Positions 21,484 to 32,959 are shown, counted from the first letter of the stretch. The stretch: 64,000 bases of DNA from Xanthostigma xanthostigma (GCA_963575645.1 OY754465.1:46712401-46776400); one strand, 5' to 3'. Program-made: numbers and translations. The notes: generated by a model from the letters alone, not told the origin.

Positions 21484-22247
21484 TTAGTTAAAAAATGTTT
21501 TTAACTTTTTAGTTCAGATTCCTATAAATGAGATATTTTTTAACGTTTGAAACTTGAATTAGCTCTAAAAACCAACACTCAAATAACTATGTGTATATTA
21601 ATTATTTATATATTTATAATACCTACATAAATTATTGTATTACCATCGGTTCTTAACACAATATGTGCAATATTTCAAATTATTCAGACGTCTGGAACTG
21701 GGTAAAAACCAAATAGAACAATTTCATTAGATAGATACATATATACAGCTGAAGATAATAAAAGAGTGGTAAAAATTGTCTGCCTGTCTGTTCGAAACGG
21801 CTCAACTGATTGTGATGGAACTTCACAGACAGGTAAAGAGCTATGCCAAAAATAATTTAGGAACATTTTATCGCAAAAATAACCCTTTATTGTTTTTTTA
21901 TGTTAATGGATTTTTCCGAAGCATTTATTATTCAAAATTAAAAAAATAACCCTTAAGGAGCTGAAAAGGGGAGTGGAAAACTTCACAAAAGATACGCTGT
22001 ATCTCTAAAAATACTTAAGCTAAAAACGTGAAACTCGGGAAGAAAATACTCTTTTTAGAAAATAGAGAAATGAATGTTAGAACATACTACCTAAACGCGG
22101 TGGGGGCGGATTTTAGTTATACATCACGCGGATGAAGTCGCGGGTAAACTGCTGTAGCAATGTCTTATATATATTTTTTGATATTCTACCCCAAAAGCAA
22201 AATTATGTGATACCTACAGGCACTGACTTATCGGCGTTGTTTGCAAC
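21484..22247. other. Old dispersed-repeat sequence
   Basis: Contains phrases common in insect dispersed repeats: GTCTGCCTGTCTGTTCGAAA near 21,780 and CACGCGGATGAAGTCGCGGG near 22,125. No gene seen. Confidence 0.4.
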
Positions 22248-22788
22248 TAAGGTTGCCAGGTGTCCGGCCAAATATTTACGTGTCCGGCTTTTGTTAGGCT
22301 TTTGGTTTGTGTACTTTTAATTATAAACTTTTTTTTTATTTTTCAGAAGTTTGAAATTGTTATGTTTTAATAAAGATCTTTTTGTTTTTATCCAAAAGAA
22401 CGGATATATTATTGAGCTAGTTAACTAAAACTTTTAGTTTTTTGTATTTTTTTAAAATAGAGCTATATTTGTTTGTTTGTTGTTTTTTTTTTCTGAATTT
22501 ATTTACTAATAGTCTACAGAAGACATTTATCAATTTATAATATCATAGGTATAATAAATACAATAATGTTTGTTAAATGTTGTTAATTTTGTAACAAAAC
22601 TGTGATTCACTATTAAATAATAATTAATAAACAACTTTAATACGAACCTAACAAATTTTTTTTTATTATAAATGTGATGTCCGGCTTTAAAAAGGTATAT
22701 TTGGCTTTAAAAAAAGATGTCCGGACAAAATGTCCGACCTAATACAGCGTCGAGTCCGGCTTTTGTATTTTAGGTCTTGGCAACCTTA
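22248..22788. mobile_element. hAT-like non-autonomous element
   Basis: TAAGGTTGCCA at the left and TGGCAACCTTA at the right are inverted, and both subterminal regions are rich in GTCCGGCTTT/ATGTCCGG motifs. The right flank has TGTGCAAC three bases beyond the terminus and the left flank TTTGCAAC directly before it; this near match hints at an 8-bp duplication but the register is not clean. The interior is AT-rich and non-coding. Confidence 0.55.
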
Positions 22789-23221
22789 CTATGTGCAACG
22801 CCCTTTAGAAATCAGGGTTTTACTAAAAGTATCACCCCATATAATATGTAATGTACCTACGCTCCGTGTAGATATTTGACGCTTAACTGAAAGGGTATAT
22901 ATGTAGTTGACAGCATTTCGAACGTACCTACAACATAGCAACATGTTAGTTCACTCTGTTGTGTCAGCAAATTGTGTCGTCGGGGCAGAAATCTTGTTAT
23001 ACAATGATTGATGTATGTTATCAGCCGGTATTGGGTCGCCTGGAACATCTTAATACGCCACTCATAACTATGCAGAGTAAGTTCAAATTTTCGTTGCTCA
23101 CTTTTAACGTATTCACTGAATTCGTGATGGCAGCATCGCCTACTCACAATTTTTGAAGTAAAACTTCTTTACGCACGCTTAACTTGGAGAATAAGCTGGT
23201 GAATACGTGACAAAAGCGTTA
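22789..23221. other. No gene supported; overlapping frames on both strands
   Basis: Frames at 22,857-23,147 (minus) and 22,959-23,156 (plus) overlap. Neither has a known motif. Confidence 0.35.
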
Positions 23222-23977
23222 CGAAAAAAAATTAAATAGAATAAGATGCCATTATGAAAATTATACCATTATTATATAAAAACACCGTTATAGCATACAT
23301 CTTCTCTGCCTATGCGCCGATTTTACCCTAAAACAATAGGACTTTTCATATTTGCATACCAAACATTCTCCCAAAATTTGATTTCAATCCGCTCATCCGT
23401 TTGACCTGTATCGTGCTCACAGACAAACAGACGAGATTTTTCCAAAAATATGTTTTTGACGTGATAACGTCTTATAAATTGATGAATCACCAATCTTATA
23501 AATTGATAAAACACCGGCTGCATGCACGAAAAAGTGTAACGTTCCTAACGTAACGTTCCTAACGGTCGTAACGTTCCACCTGACCCTGTGCGTGCTTTTC
23601 TCGAAAACGGCCCTAACGATTTGGATGAAATTTACTGAAAAGGGATTTTGGGGGGCAAAAAATCGTTTTAGCTAGGTCTCATCTCTCGAAAAAATCGTTT
23701 TATATTATATGGTGAGTAATTTAAATAAATAAAATTAACCTAAATTTGAAGCGAAATATGCAATATCATAGATTCGAATTATTATATAAATTTAGGTTAT
23801 GTATTACGGAATACGTTATCACGTAAAACTATCGTCCGTAAACCGACTTTACAGACAACCAATTTTTTTTTTTTTTTATTCGGGGGACCTCAACACGAAA
23901 AGATATTGTAAAATTTTAAAAAGTGATTTTTGACCTAAACTTGTACCATTCCCCACTTGGGGGTTGGAATGGTAATA
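23222..23977 (-). repeat. Dispersed repeat family RF1, copy F, split by family X
   Basis: 23,222-23,456 and 23,870-23,977 are the parts of one minus-strand RF1 copy. The left stops in CCAAAAATATGTTTTT and the right resumes at ATTCGGGGGACCTCA, exactly the neighbouring blocks of an uninterrupted copy. It ends with CCCCACTTGGGGG and GGAATGGTAA. Confidence 0.75.
23457..23869. mobile_element. Family X, copy 3, inserted in RF1 copy F
   Basis: Same termini and order of blocks as copy 2 (TGACGTGATAACGTC, CTTATAAATTGAT repeats, a shorter TAACGTTCC array, GCCCTAACGATTTGGATGAA, then GTTATCACGTAAAACTATCG and AGACAACCAA plus T-run). It is about 200 bp shorter because of an internal deletion after TCGTTTTATATTATA. 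It again sits in a run of Ts of an RF1 copy, but at a different position from copy 2. Confidence 0.75.
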
Positions 23978-24936
23978 ATCTTAAAAGAACGAGAATATTT
24001 TACACACGAACGGAATAGATTTGGATCGAAGGATACGAGAGTTATTTTTAGTATACGTATCGCTTACTCATAATAAAAAACTAGAAGCGATTCTTTTTTC
24101 AATATTTCCCATCTTATTATTAAAAGTCAATATTGAATCCTTAGCTTTGGTATACGTCTGGATGTGTATATAAAATCAATGTAGAGTTTTGATACTCGGT
24201 TACGTGTTTGATGAAAATTATTTGTACGGAACTGTTAGTCAGCACGGCGCTTCGTAGTTTGCCCTGATTCAGAACACAAGCACGTTGCCTTCTATATCAA
24301 CTTATGCACCGTCTGACATAGCTTAACATATTATATTTTTAATACAATATTTAATTTCTATATATTATATAGAACTTTTAAGTTGATACTTTTTTTGTTA
24401 TTAATTTTAAAAGATTGGAAAAACTCAAGTTTCCCGATTTTTGACGCTCTACAATACATAATTCCAATACATAATATCTGCAGACTTTTTTAACTACAAA
24501 AAAAATAATTAACGATTTATACAGTGTGTTCACCGAAAATGGTAAACGTGAATATTTCGTATATCCTACTAGATGCAAAAGAAAGTTTAAATAGTTTTTT
24601 GCTCAACTCGAGATTTACTATGGGAAACTGCTGAGGTATATTTTTTTGGAACTTTAAACTCAACCGGAAGTGTACATGCATATGCACATTTTTTTAAATT
24701 TTGAAATTGCCTTTCTTTCTCTATAAATTCAAATACAATTTTCATAAGGTTACATAACAAAATATTCGAGAAAAACGTTCTTGGATTTTTTAATTAAATA
24801 TATAGTAATAATTTTTATTCGTAGCACTCCACACATGTGTAAATTATTAATAATAATTATTACTGTATATTTTATTAATAAATTCATAACGTTTTTCTCT
24901 AACATATATTAGATATCGTGTCCATCGAGAAAATAA
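23978..24936. other. No recognisable feature
   Basis: AT-rich DNA. A weak inverted pair (GAGAAAAACGTTCTTGG near 24,770 and AACGTTTTTCTCTAA near 24,888) may be an old MITE. Confidence 0.35.
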
Positions 24937-25067
24937 TAATTAATAAGAAAAATCGCAGAATTATTGTGGACAACAAAACTTTTTGTCCACAATCTTGGGA
25001 TTTTATTTATTTGAAGAGTTCTATTCAGACTTGAATCAAATATTTGAATTTTTCTTATTAATTATTG
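24937..25067. repeat. Small AT-rich foldback with internal hairpin
   Basis: ATAATTAATAAGAAAAAT at the left is repeated in complement at the right. Within it ATTGTGGACAA and TTGTCCACAAT form a second, perfect hairpin around an A/T-rich loop. Probably a tiny MITE; no duplication was identified. Confidence 0.5.
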
Positions 25068-25808
25068 TTTTTTTCTAATATTTTCATACCAAGTTCCCGC
25101 CTGGTAATATGGCTTTTCATAATTAATCAGTACGGTCTCCTGAACTGATTTCAGTCAAAAAATTTAATCCGAATTGAATACCGAACGCCAGCGTTGATTC
25201 CATCTGCCATAAGATCAAAAATGGTTAAAATCAGAATTCCGTACATTTTTTTAAATCTTTCTCTGAAATCGATAAAAAGGGAATAGTGCTATATTAATTT
25301 AACATCTAAAACCGTATGTTTACACAATACGTTCAACATACGGCACTGTCAGTGTATAATTTAATATAATTATAAAACTTAGTAGGTATCCCTTGTGCGT
25401 TGTTCTGAATCTAAGCTTTACAACGATGACTGATGATTTGGTGTTCGCTCCACATCCAACTATTTAACTTTCAAATGCATACATTTAGTTTGCTTAGGTA
25501 TACTCAGTTCTCACTAACCTTATTCAAATTATTTAATTTGATGAATATTAATATTAAGTAGTTAGTTATGAGAAGTTACACCGCAGAATTATGACATTTC
25601 GTCTTTTTTACTTCATCAAAGTTTGTATTATTTTTTTTGCACTACTCCTTATAAAATAGCTGTATTACATGCATGTATTTAAAATGACCCGTTAAACTCT
25701 AGTGCGGTAAAGTAAAATTCAATAATTATTAAAGAAAAAATCAACATATTAATATTAGAAAAATATGAAGTTCGTAAGTTTGAATTGAGGAGGCATACTC
25801 CGAAACTA
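25068..25808. other. No gene; host repeat begins near 25.76 kb
   Basis: AT-rich sequence. From about 25,760 GTTCGTAAGTTTGAATTG and ACTCCGAAACTACT belong to the dispersed repeat also seen at 14.75 and 19.2 kb, which is interrupted at 25,809. Confidence 0.4.
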
Positions 25809-26590
25809 CTTTCTAAACATGAATTAGTGAAAGTTTCACTATAATTGTGTAATTATCGAGTGAATACAGCATTCACTCGATAATCAGTGATTTTCACAAC
25901 AAATTAGTGAATTTTCACTAATTTTATTCTCTAAAACTGAAATAGTGAAAATGTCACTATTTGAAATATTGACTTCTGAATCACTTCCGGAATATTGAAT
26001 TCAAGAGCAAAATTCACTGTCAGAATATTGATACCCCTGATTTTGTACGTGTCGCTTGTGGCGCCTCCATACAGTTACTAAGTATAGATACTTAGTCATT
26101 AGTTATTGAATAGATACTTAGTATTATTCATGTAGAAAGTAGATCGTTCTATAGCAAGTTCCTTGTAAACCGATAAACAAACAAGTAATATAATGTATCA
26201 GGTAAGTTAATTAGATTATTTTAATTATATTTTCATAGATTCAGAGTAAAGTATTGCGTGTGTACTATTAAATGATAGTCATTAATAAACGATCATAACT
26301 AACAATGAATTAAGGTTATGTTTTTTTGTCGCGAATTTTCTAATACTTTATTTTGTATTCAGTTTTTAATTGACTTGCAAAAATATAAGAGTTAACAATA
26401 CTAGTGAAAGTAACGAATGATTTAAATGAATTAAAAAAAAAATTGTAATAAAAAATTGTTGATGTCAGATGACATTTAATGATCAGTTATATAATTAGTG
26501 TTTTTTTATATTCACTTACATAATTAGTGAATTTTTATATTCACTAATTCATTGTAATTAGTGAAAAATCACTGATTCATGTTTAGAGAG
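25809..26590. mobile_element. MITE with TA duplication and many AGTGAA/TTCACT motifs
   Basis: The ends are CTTTCTAAACATGAATTAGT and, in complement, CTCTCTAAACATGAATCAGT. TA is duplicated at 25,807-25,808 and 26,591-26,592. The flanks rejoin as CGAAACTACTCATCCGATTT, which matches uninterrupted copies of the host repeat, so the insertion is unambiguous. The outer portions contain repeated AGTGAA and TTCACT in both orientations, as expected for subterminal transposase-binding sites, and a perfect hairpin at 25,856-25,883 (TCGAGTGAATAC...ATTCACTCGA). No transposase frame. TA target suggests Tc1/mariner relatives. Confidence 0.8.
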
Positions 26591-26592
26591 TA

Positions 26593-27552
26593 CTCATCCG
26601 ATTTTTTTTTTCATCAATACCTTCAGGATGGACACGGGCTATATTATAATATTATCGCGTTAAAAGTGAAAAGCAGCAATTTTATAAGATGTACTTGCGA
26701 AAAATATTATCTGTACATAAAATCAGTGTAAATTCTCCAATTATTTAGTGTTCAACTGAATATTTATTCCGTGTGTGTCGTTTTGTGCGATTTGAATTAT
26801 ACTGAAAATCAATAATATTTGAAATCACCCACACAAGGGATTACGTGTATTTCATGGACATTTTTTTGTAGTAGTACCAACCAAGTTATAATTAAACCAA
26901 AGGTTTATTTGTGCATTTAATTTGCATACTCGTGTATACCTATTTACAATGAATATGCGTTGTATATAGACATAACTATTCTTTGATTGTTAGTTACAAT
27001 GTAGTGTGGATTTGGTTTAATAGAAATTTATTATTTAGTTGCATAAAAATGTATCTGCATTTTGTAAAAGTTTGCACAATTTTAAATCCATTGAAACTAT
27101 ATTAATTTGAAAATTATGGCAGTTTCAACATCGAAAAATGATTTTATTACAGAAAAAAAATTTACATATATTGTCAACACAAAAACAGTATGATTCAAAT
27201 AAGAATAAGATTTATACTTTTTATAATCCCTTGAAGCCAGTCAGGACAAGGAGAAGAAAAAAAAATTATCGATGTTTTTCAGTCGTCGTGACAACGCCCG
27301 ACCAACAAAACTCTCAACATTTCATCAACACGCCTCGTGCAAGAATTACAAGAATGGAATTTGTCGTAATTATTTGTTTTACGACCTTTTATAAAATATT
27401 TTTTATGCCTGTGTAGCGGTTGTAAAATGGTCATTTTCCGCTCTAGTGCGTAAGTAAAACAGAAGTAATCCAATGATATATAATATCTCTTTCATATGAG
27501 CAACAGAAACAAGCATAGTGCATGTTGCGATCATAAACAGTTCATAATTCTA
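26593..27552. other. No gene supported
   Basis: A 92-codon plus frame (27,138-27,416) shows no motif. GCGGTTGTAAAATGGTCATT near 27,416 recurs inverted at about 40,740, so this is part of a dispersed repeat, which is also the sequence into which the gypsy element inserted. Confidence 0.4.
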
Positions 27553-28042
27553 ACTAGCCGTTACCCTCGGCTTCGCACGCGATTGAGACGACACACGGAT
27601 TCCTTTCCATTATTTGACATTGTTACTCCTTTTTTGACGTAGACCACCCTAATACATTTCAAAATTGATGACATTCACGTGATTAACTTACCGACAAGCC
27701 TTGAAAATGACACCCATGTTGATTTTTAAACTATTTACCTCTCTTTACACTCTGAAGGTGTTTTTGAAAAAAACACGAAACACGTGTTTATTTATTTGTT
27801 GACGGGAGTAATCTTGCGCATTCTCGAATTAATGCAACTGTCTTATATGATTTCTCATGCAAATTTTGAACCGCCGTTACAGCCTTTTAGAGGTTGAATT
27901 TTCAAAAATCTATTCTTAGCGGATGCTTACGTCATAATAACTATATGTGTGCCAAATTTCCGCCCAATCCGTTCAGTGGTTTGAGCTGTGCGTTGATAGA
28001 TCAGTCACTCAGTCACGGTTTCCTTTTATATATTTAGATATC
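27553..28042 (-). repeat. Helitron-like dispersed repeat, near full length
   Basis: Starts ACTAGCCGTTACCCTCGGCT and ends TCAGTCACGGTTTCC plus TTTTATATATTTAGAT. Read on the minus strand it finishes in CTAGT, like Helitron 3' ends. Internal blocks GTTTGAGCTGTGCGTTGATA and GTTGACGGGAGTAAT match the fragment at 17.39 kb. Non-coding. The class is from recall of the family and is not proven by a Rep/helicase gene. Confidence 0.5.
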
Positions 28043-28075
28043 ACCCAAAAAAACTGTTAAGAATATTACAAATAT

Positions 28076-28291
28076 AATTATTTAATAAAAATCAGAGGAG
28101 TAGGATCAGGAAATCAGTCAAAACTTCATGCTTACTCGCGACGTTTGGACTTTAATTAAGCCTTCCTCAGGCGTTCCTCAGGCTCCTCGTTTTAACGCCT
28201 GAGGAAGCCTTAATTAAAGCCGAAACGTCGCGAGTAAGCATGAAATTTTGACTGATTTCCTGATCCTACCTCTGATTTTTATTAAATAATT
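28076..28291. repeat. Near-perfect 216-bp palindrome with CTGAGGA...GAAAC motif
   Basis: Arms 28,076-28,173 and 28,194-28,291 are inverted copies of about 98 bp with very few mismatches, separated by only 20 bp. Each arm contains CCTGAGGAAG, a TTAATTAA-centred segment and AAACGTCGCGAGTAAGCATG. The outer ends are TAATTATTTAATAAAAATC. High arm identity suggests recent origin or ongoing arm conversion. Confidence 0.85.
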
Positions 28292-28371
28292 ACATCATCG
28301 AGGATCTTAAATAGTATCACAATTACAAATATATTTATTATGATGTGAAAATAAGCTATTTTACAGGAGGT

Positions 28372-28655
28372 ACGTGGTTCATTGATATTTCTCCGTGACG
28401 TTTCGTGTACAATTGCGGTAGACTTTGTCAAAAGCGATGTGGCAAGCGGGCGAAGTGTGCTCCTTGGCGACGTAAGTGCGGGTGTTTTCTGTTCGGTCAC
28501 AGCGGTAAATGCGAACTACAACCGAGCAGAAAATATACGCACTCATTGATTCACTTATCTGTCAGCCACCACGGAGTAAACTTCTCCTGCTGCCACACTG
28601 TCTTTGATAATGTCTACTGCAGTCGTAGATGAAACCTTCCGGTTGAAATGCCATA
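28372..28655. mobile_element. Penelope-like foldback fragment with ribozyme-like fold (copy 2)
   Basis: Two arms, about 28,372-28,500 and 28,505-28,655, are inverted relatives of one another (GTGACGTTTCGTGTACAATT against GTCGTAGATGAAACC). At 28,603-28,636 the direct arm has GATAATGTCTAC, a loop, GTAGAT and GAAAC. The blocks match 6.6, 49.5 and 62.8-63.5 kb. Short frames here are artefacts of the repeat. Incomplete fossil. Confidence 0.55.
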
Positions 28656-29829
28656 CTGTTCTGATAGTAATGTTTGTATGTGTCAAATGTTTTACAACAG
28701 AATCTTTTTTTTTTATTTAGAAAATAATATAAGAATAGAAAACAAATAAATATACATAATTAAGGTTGAAATAAAAATAAAAATGTGTGCATCAACTACT
28801 GTGGAACAGAATCTTGTGTTACATTATCTGTGTCAATTCTCATAAAAAGTATCCCATTCCGAAAATATTTCGCACTGTTTGTATCCGATCAAAGTGAAAA
28901 ATATGAAGTAAAATGAAATTTTTTTACAATCTGTTAATGCTGTATATTTAAAATTCTAATAATTATAACTATCTCGTATACATTTATATTCATAATTTAA
29001 ACCTTGATGTTCCCACTAATCGCCTATAGCCACGGTGTATGCCTATATTTGTATACCTATTTCTATACCGCGGATATTAAATTAATTTTTATTTATATGC
29101 ACGGATGTATAGTTATGTATGAGTTTTTATATGCAGTTCGTAATTAAAAATGTCATATTTCTCTGTGAAATGTCAACTGTACAGTGAAAGTTTTATTTTT
29201 GGAATTAATCTCCGTATATAATAATTGTAGTTTTTGTATCTAGATTGTAATGCATTATTTTACGTACAAGCTGTGATTTTATGCTAAAACGAGAATCCAG
29301 CGAGTTTTACTGAGTCACACAAATCTTAAAAGCGTTACAGTCGGCATACATACTACAATTTTTGCACATACCTCCATTAAAATAGCTGAATTTTATTTCA
29401 TAACCCGGTCCAGCTTCGCGTGGATTTGTAGATTGACTATAAAAGATTATTATGGAAAATAGAGCGTTGTCATATATTTCGCACGCGATTAAAACGAAAC
29501 ACGGCAGTGATAATAGCAGCCTTGGCTCCACCGCCAGTCTTGCCTCACGGGGTTGCACCCCGCTCAGCAGCGACAACAGTCGTTAGTGGAGCCCGCGGCT
29601 CCACCATATTCCGAGTCACTTTTCCAGGTTTTCTTTCCACAAAAATCTTATTCGGATTATTATGAACAATGAACATATTATACAAAAAATTTCGATTTCT
29701 TCGATTTTTCGGCTATTTCTTCGGATTTTTATTAAATTTTAACCCTGTATTAAGGAAAACAAAACAAAAAGATATTCAAATCGGTCGAGCCTTATTCTAG
29801 TTTTTGCGAGTCTAACGCACGGTAATTTG
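28656..29829. other. No gene; CTAG-type repeat near 29.4-29.6 kb
   Basis: ACCCGGTCCAGCTTCGCGTG at 29,404 and the block GGCTCCACCGCCAGTCTTG...GGAGCCCGCGGCTCCACC (29,520-29,605) are of a dispersed type also seen, inverted, at 42.36-42.50 kb. The 89-codon minus frame over it is not a gene. Confidence 0.4.
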
Positions 29830-30200
29830 AGTTTTATATTATAATATAATATAGATGTAGTGATAGTGCTTTTTGACAAAACACCAGCATAGTTCAGCCA
29901 CATTTGGTACGAAATATTTATAAATTATATATACAAACCTTCCTCGCTTATCGCTCTTTCTGTTAGTGAAAACCGTTTCAAAATCCGTTGCGTGGTTTAG
30001 AAGTACGCGGAGAAACGGGCAGAGGGAATCAGCGACTTTATTTTAAACCATGTAATAAGTATAATTATATTTATAGATCTTATAGTTCAGGTTCGGCCAT
30101 ATTGGAAACTATATGAATTCTTGACAAAGACTACGCCTACTTTACTGTCTTTGTTGCTAATTTTTTTGTACTAGTTAGAAATGAATCATTTTACTATCGC
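29830..30200 (-). repeat. Inverted relative of the 9.2-9.6-kb repeat
   Basis: CCTCGCTTATCGCTCTTTCT, GTTAGTGAAAACCGTTTC and ATCCGTTGCGTGGTTTAGAA are the complement of the blocks at 9.2-9.5 kb. It continues with ACGCCTACTTTACTGTCTTT, as near 9,945. Confidence 0.6.
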
Positions 30201-30480
30201 TGTGCAGGCATAGCAACTATTTTGTAGAAAATCATGCCAGAAGTACTAACTTCTGACATTTTTTCTAAAATGAGTTAACTGTACTTTTCTTATGCCTTGG
30301 AATGATATTATTTCACGAGAAACGAAATAGTGAGATTTATTTATTTATTTCATTCCCAAAAGTCCCGTTTCGTACGGATTTTCAATAATGTCTTAAGCTA
30401 GGTTTCTATTTATTTATTTTATGATCTGTATTGATTTATTTTACAATAGAATTATAGCTATTAGATTTTAAATTAAAAAA
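30201..30480. other. No recognisable feature
   Basis: AT-rich sequence without supportable signals. Confidence 0.35.
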
Positions 30481-31088
30481 ACGGCCAAATGCCAGTCGAA
30501 CTCGCGCATCAATGGTTCCGTACAAACTTTAAGGAACGTAAATAGTTCTAATCTAGTCTCAAAGATTTTTCCTGCTTTGCAGTTGGAAAACTGTTGTCCC
30601 CATGCATCGACATAGATCGCGGTCAGTTTTTACCAAGTAATTGTATAAATGCACGCGGTCAGTTTACCAACTAATTGTATAATTGCAATGAGTTCAGATG
30701 GACTACCCGAACATATCTGATAGCCTAACGGTCGTACCGTGCTGTATGCGAGCGTTCTCATAATTGTATTTTAAATGTTCGAGTATAGTGCTGCATAAAC
30801 GCACCGTCGTTAGCGAACGTTTGTTTTGTATTAGAATCGTTACTGTGTGCGTGCGTAGCACGTTGTTGCGGTTTGTATATGTATAAGTATATTGATAGTA
30901 CCTATATAAAAAAAAATGGTTCTTCATTATTTGTTGTTATAGCGGCAATAGAAATACACACTTTGTGAAATTTCAACTCTCTACCTATTACGGTTCTTGA
31001 GATACAGCGTTCTGACGGACGGGCGGACAGTGGAAGCTTAGCAATAGGGTCTCGTTGGGCACCTCTCGCGTACGGAACCCCAAAAAGA
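30481..31088. repeat. Lepidopteran-type dispersed repeat with GGTTCCGTAC termini
   Basis: Begins ACGGCCAAATGCCAGTCGAA, CTCGCGCATCAATGGTTCCG and ends GGACAGTGGAAGCTTAGCAA, TAGGGTCTCG, GTACGGAACCCCAAAAAG. GGTTCCGTAC and GTACGGAACC are inverted near the two ends. I recall this as one of the most widespread repeats in moth and butterfly genomes. The interior includes two tandem units of GCGGTCAGTTTWYACCAA. Non-coding. Confidence 0.6.
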
Positions 31089-31715
31089 AAAACATATGAG
31101 TTAGGTATGTTTTCTTGAAATATTATATGCGAAACTAAAATACTCTTTTCTTACGCAATAATCAAGATTCTACTGTAGATGTACGGTATTTTAATCTGTT
31201 TGTAGCAATTAATGAAAATATAAGCATTTTATCTGTCCATGTAAATTAAAATTGATTTTTTGCTGCTCTTTATTAACCCTTCTGTACCACAAACATGCAT
31301 AATTTATTTTATGTGAATACGTGGTAGAAATTTTATTAGATTTTTATAGCCTTAATAAAATCAACCACATTTAACTGTCAACTGACAGAGAAACTAAAAT
31401 GTGACGTGAGTTTAGTATTCAATATGATGCCTAATTAGCTTAATTTGAAACAGGGTTGGGAAAACATTTAAATTTAAATAAGTCTCATAAAAAATTTCCA
31501 AAATGACTGGACCGATTTAAATAAAATTTTCAGCAGCATATTACTGGGTTCATCAAGATTGTTACAGCCTAATCGATCCGATTTTTACGTGAGCAATCCG
31601 GGCCGGATAGGTGCTATCAATTTTGTATTACTTCTTTTAGTCAAAATCGACATAAACTTGATTTCAATTTGGTTTGTACCCAAACGATGCCTGACTGACC
31701 AACTGTTATAATTCT
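31089..31715. other. No gene supported
   Basis: GGACCGATTTAAATAAAATT near 31,508 reads like part of a dispersed repeat. Nothing else. Confidence 0.35.
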
Positions 31716-31914
31716 AAAAAAAATTGGTTGTTTGTAAAGTCGGTTTACGAACGATAGTTTTACGTGATAACGTATTCCGCTCGAATATTTGATAATACAT
31801 TACTGCGCTCTCGCTTGCACGCACAAGGTCAGGCGGAACGTTACAGAACGTTACACTTTTTCGCGCGTGCAGCTGGTGTTTAATCAATTTATAAGGCGTT
31901 ATCACGTCAAAAAC
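31716..31914. mobile_element. Family X, copy 4 (short internal-deletion form)
   Basis: Both termini are present (A-run, TTGGTTGTTTGTAAAGTCGG, ACGTGATAACGT at the left; GGCGTTATCACGTCAA at the right), but only about 200 bp separate them. The interior keeps TGCGCTCTCGCTTGCACGCA and CACTTTTTCGCGCGTGCAGC. Confidence 0.75.
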
Positions 31915-32325
31915 TTAGTCCGCCATCTTTAGAAGTCCGCCATATTGGATTTAGAGTGACGTCACTTTATTTTTCGAGTTATTCTCAGCAAGCCCTTTCA
32001 TTTGATACCCATATTGTAGGAAAGCATAATAAAATTAGTCCGCCATCTTTAGAAGTCCGCCATATTGGATTTAGTGTGACGTCACACAGCTAACCATGCA
32101 TTGTCATTCAAACTAAACGTGTATACAAATTTTCATCTCAATCGGTTGATGATATCTGCTTCAAAATTACCGAAGGCATTTCCGTCATCTTTAGAAGTCC
32201 GCCATATTGGATTTAGAGTGACGTCACACAGCTAAACATGCATTGTCATTCAAACAAAACGTGTATACAAATTTTCATCTCAATCGGTCGATAATATCTG
32301 CTTTAAAATTACCGAAGGTATTCTA
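31915..32325. repeat. Three tandem units with CCGCCATATTGGATTT
   Basis: Units start near 31,915, 32,035 and 32,179, each with CATCTTTAGAAGTCCGCC, ATATTGGATTTAG and GTGACGTCAC. Units two and three also share CATGCATTGTCATTCAAAC and TTTTCATCTCAATCGGT. Related phrases occur at 52.01 kb. It lies directly between two family X copies. Confidence 0.75.
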
Positions 32326-32339
32326 GTCGCTCACTTAGT

Positions 32340-32437
32340 AACGTTAGGAACGTTACACTTTTTCGTGCATGCAGCCGGTGTTTCATCTTTTTATTTTGAC
32401 GTGATTCATCAATTTATAAGACGTTATCACGTCAAAA
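32340..32437. mobile_element. Family X, copy 5 (terminal fragment)
   Basis: Contains AACGTTACACTTTTTCGTGC, CAGCCGGTGTTTCATC and the terminal ATAAGACGTTATCACGTCAA, with an extra TTTTGACGTGATTC in between. Confidence 0.65.
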
Positions 32438-32959
32438 GTAGAAACAATTTTAGAATTAATTTATATCATTATAAACAAAATCGGAAAAAAAGAAAGTAGT
32501 TATGTATCTCGTTTGTAATGAACTCTTCATAACACACAAGTTACATAAACTACTAGTTAGGGCGCTGACGCGCAAAAAACCATGTCGTCCCAACCTTCTG
32601 CCGCTTGATACATAGGCTATTTAAGTAATTTAGAGCATATTTTCCTATATGATATATAGGCGGAATCTTTTTTTTTTGGTACAATAATATATCGTAATCA
32701 ATTTTTTACGACTTTTTGTTTATTATCATATAGATTAATAATTCAAATCTTTGATTAACGTATTAATAATTGAAATTTAGCGAGTGTTAACACTCACTCG
32801 AGTGATAATATTACAAAAAAGAATACGTACCACATTTTTTGCACGTAGGTACCTCCTATAAAATATCTGAACTTCATTTCATTATAAGTAGATATTTCAG
32901 CCATATTGGAAATTGGAATTTTTCCTCACATAGATTTAAATAGCAACTGACAGAGATAT
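32438..32959. other. No recognisable feature
   Basis: AT-rich sequence up to the target site of the gypsy element. Confidence 0.35.
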
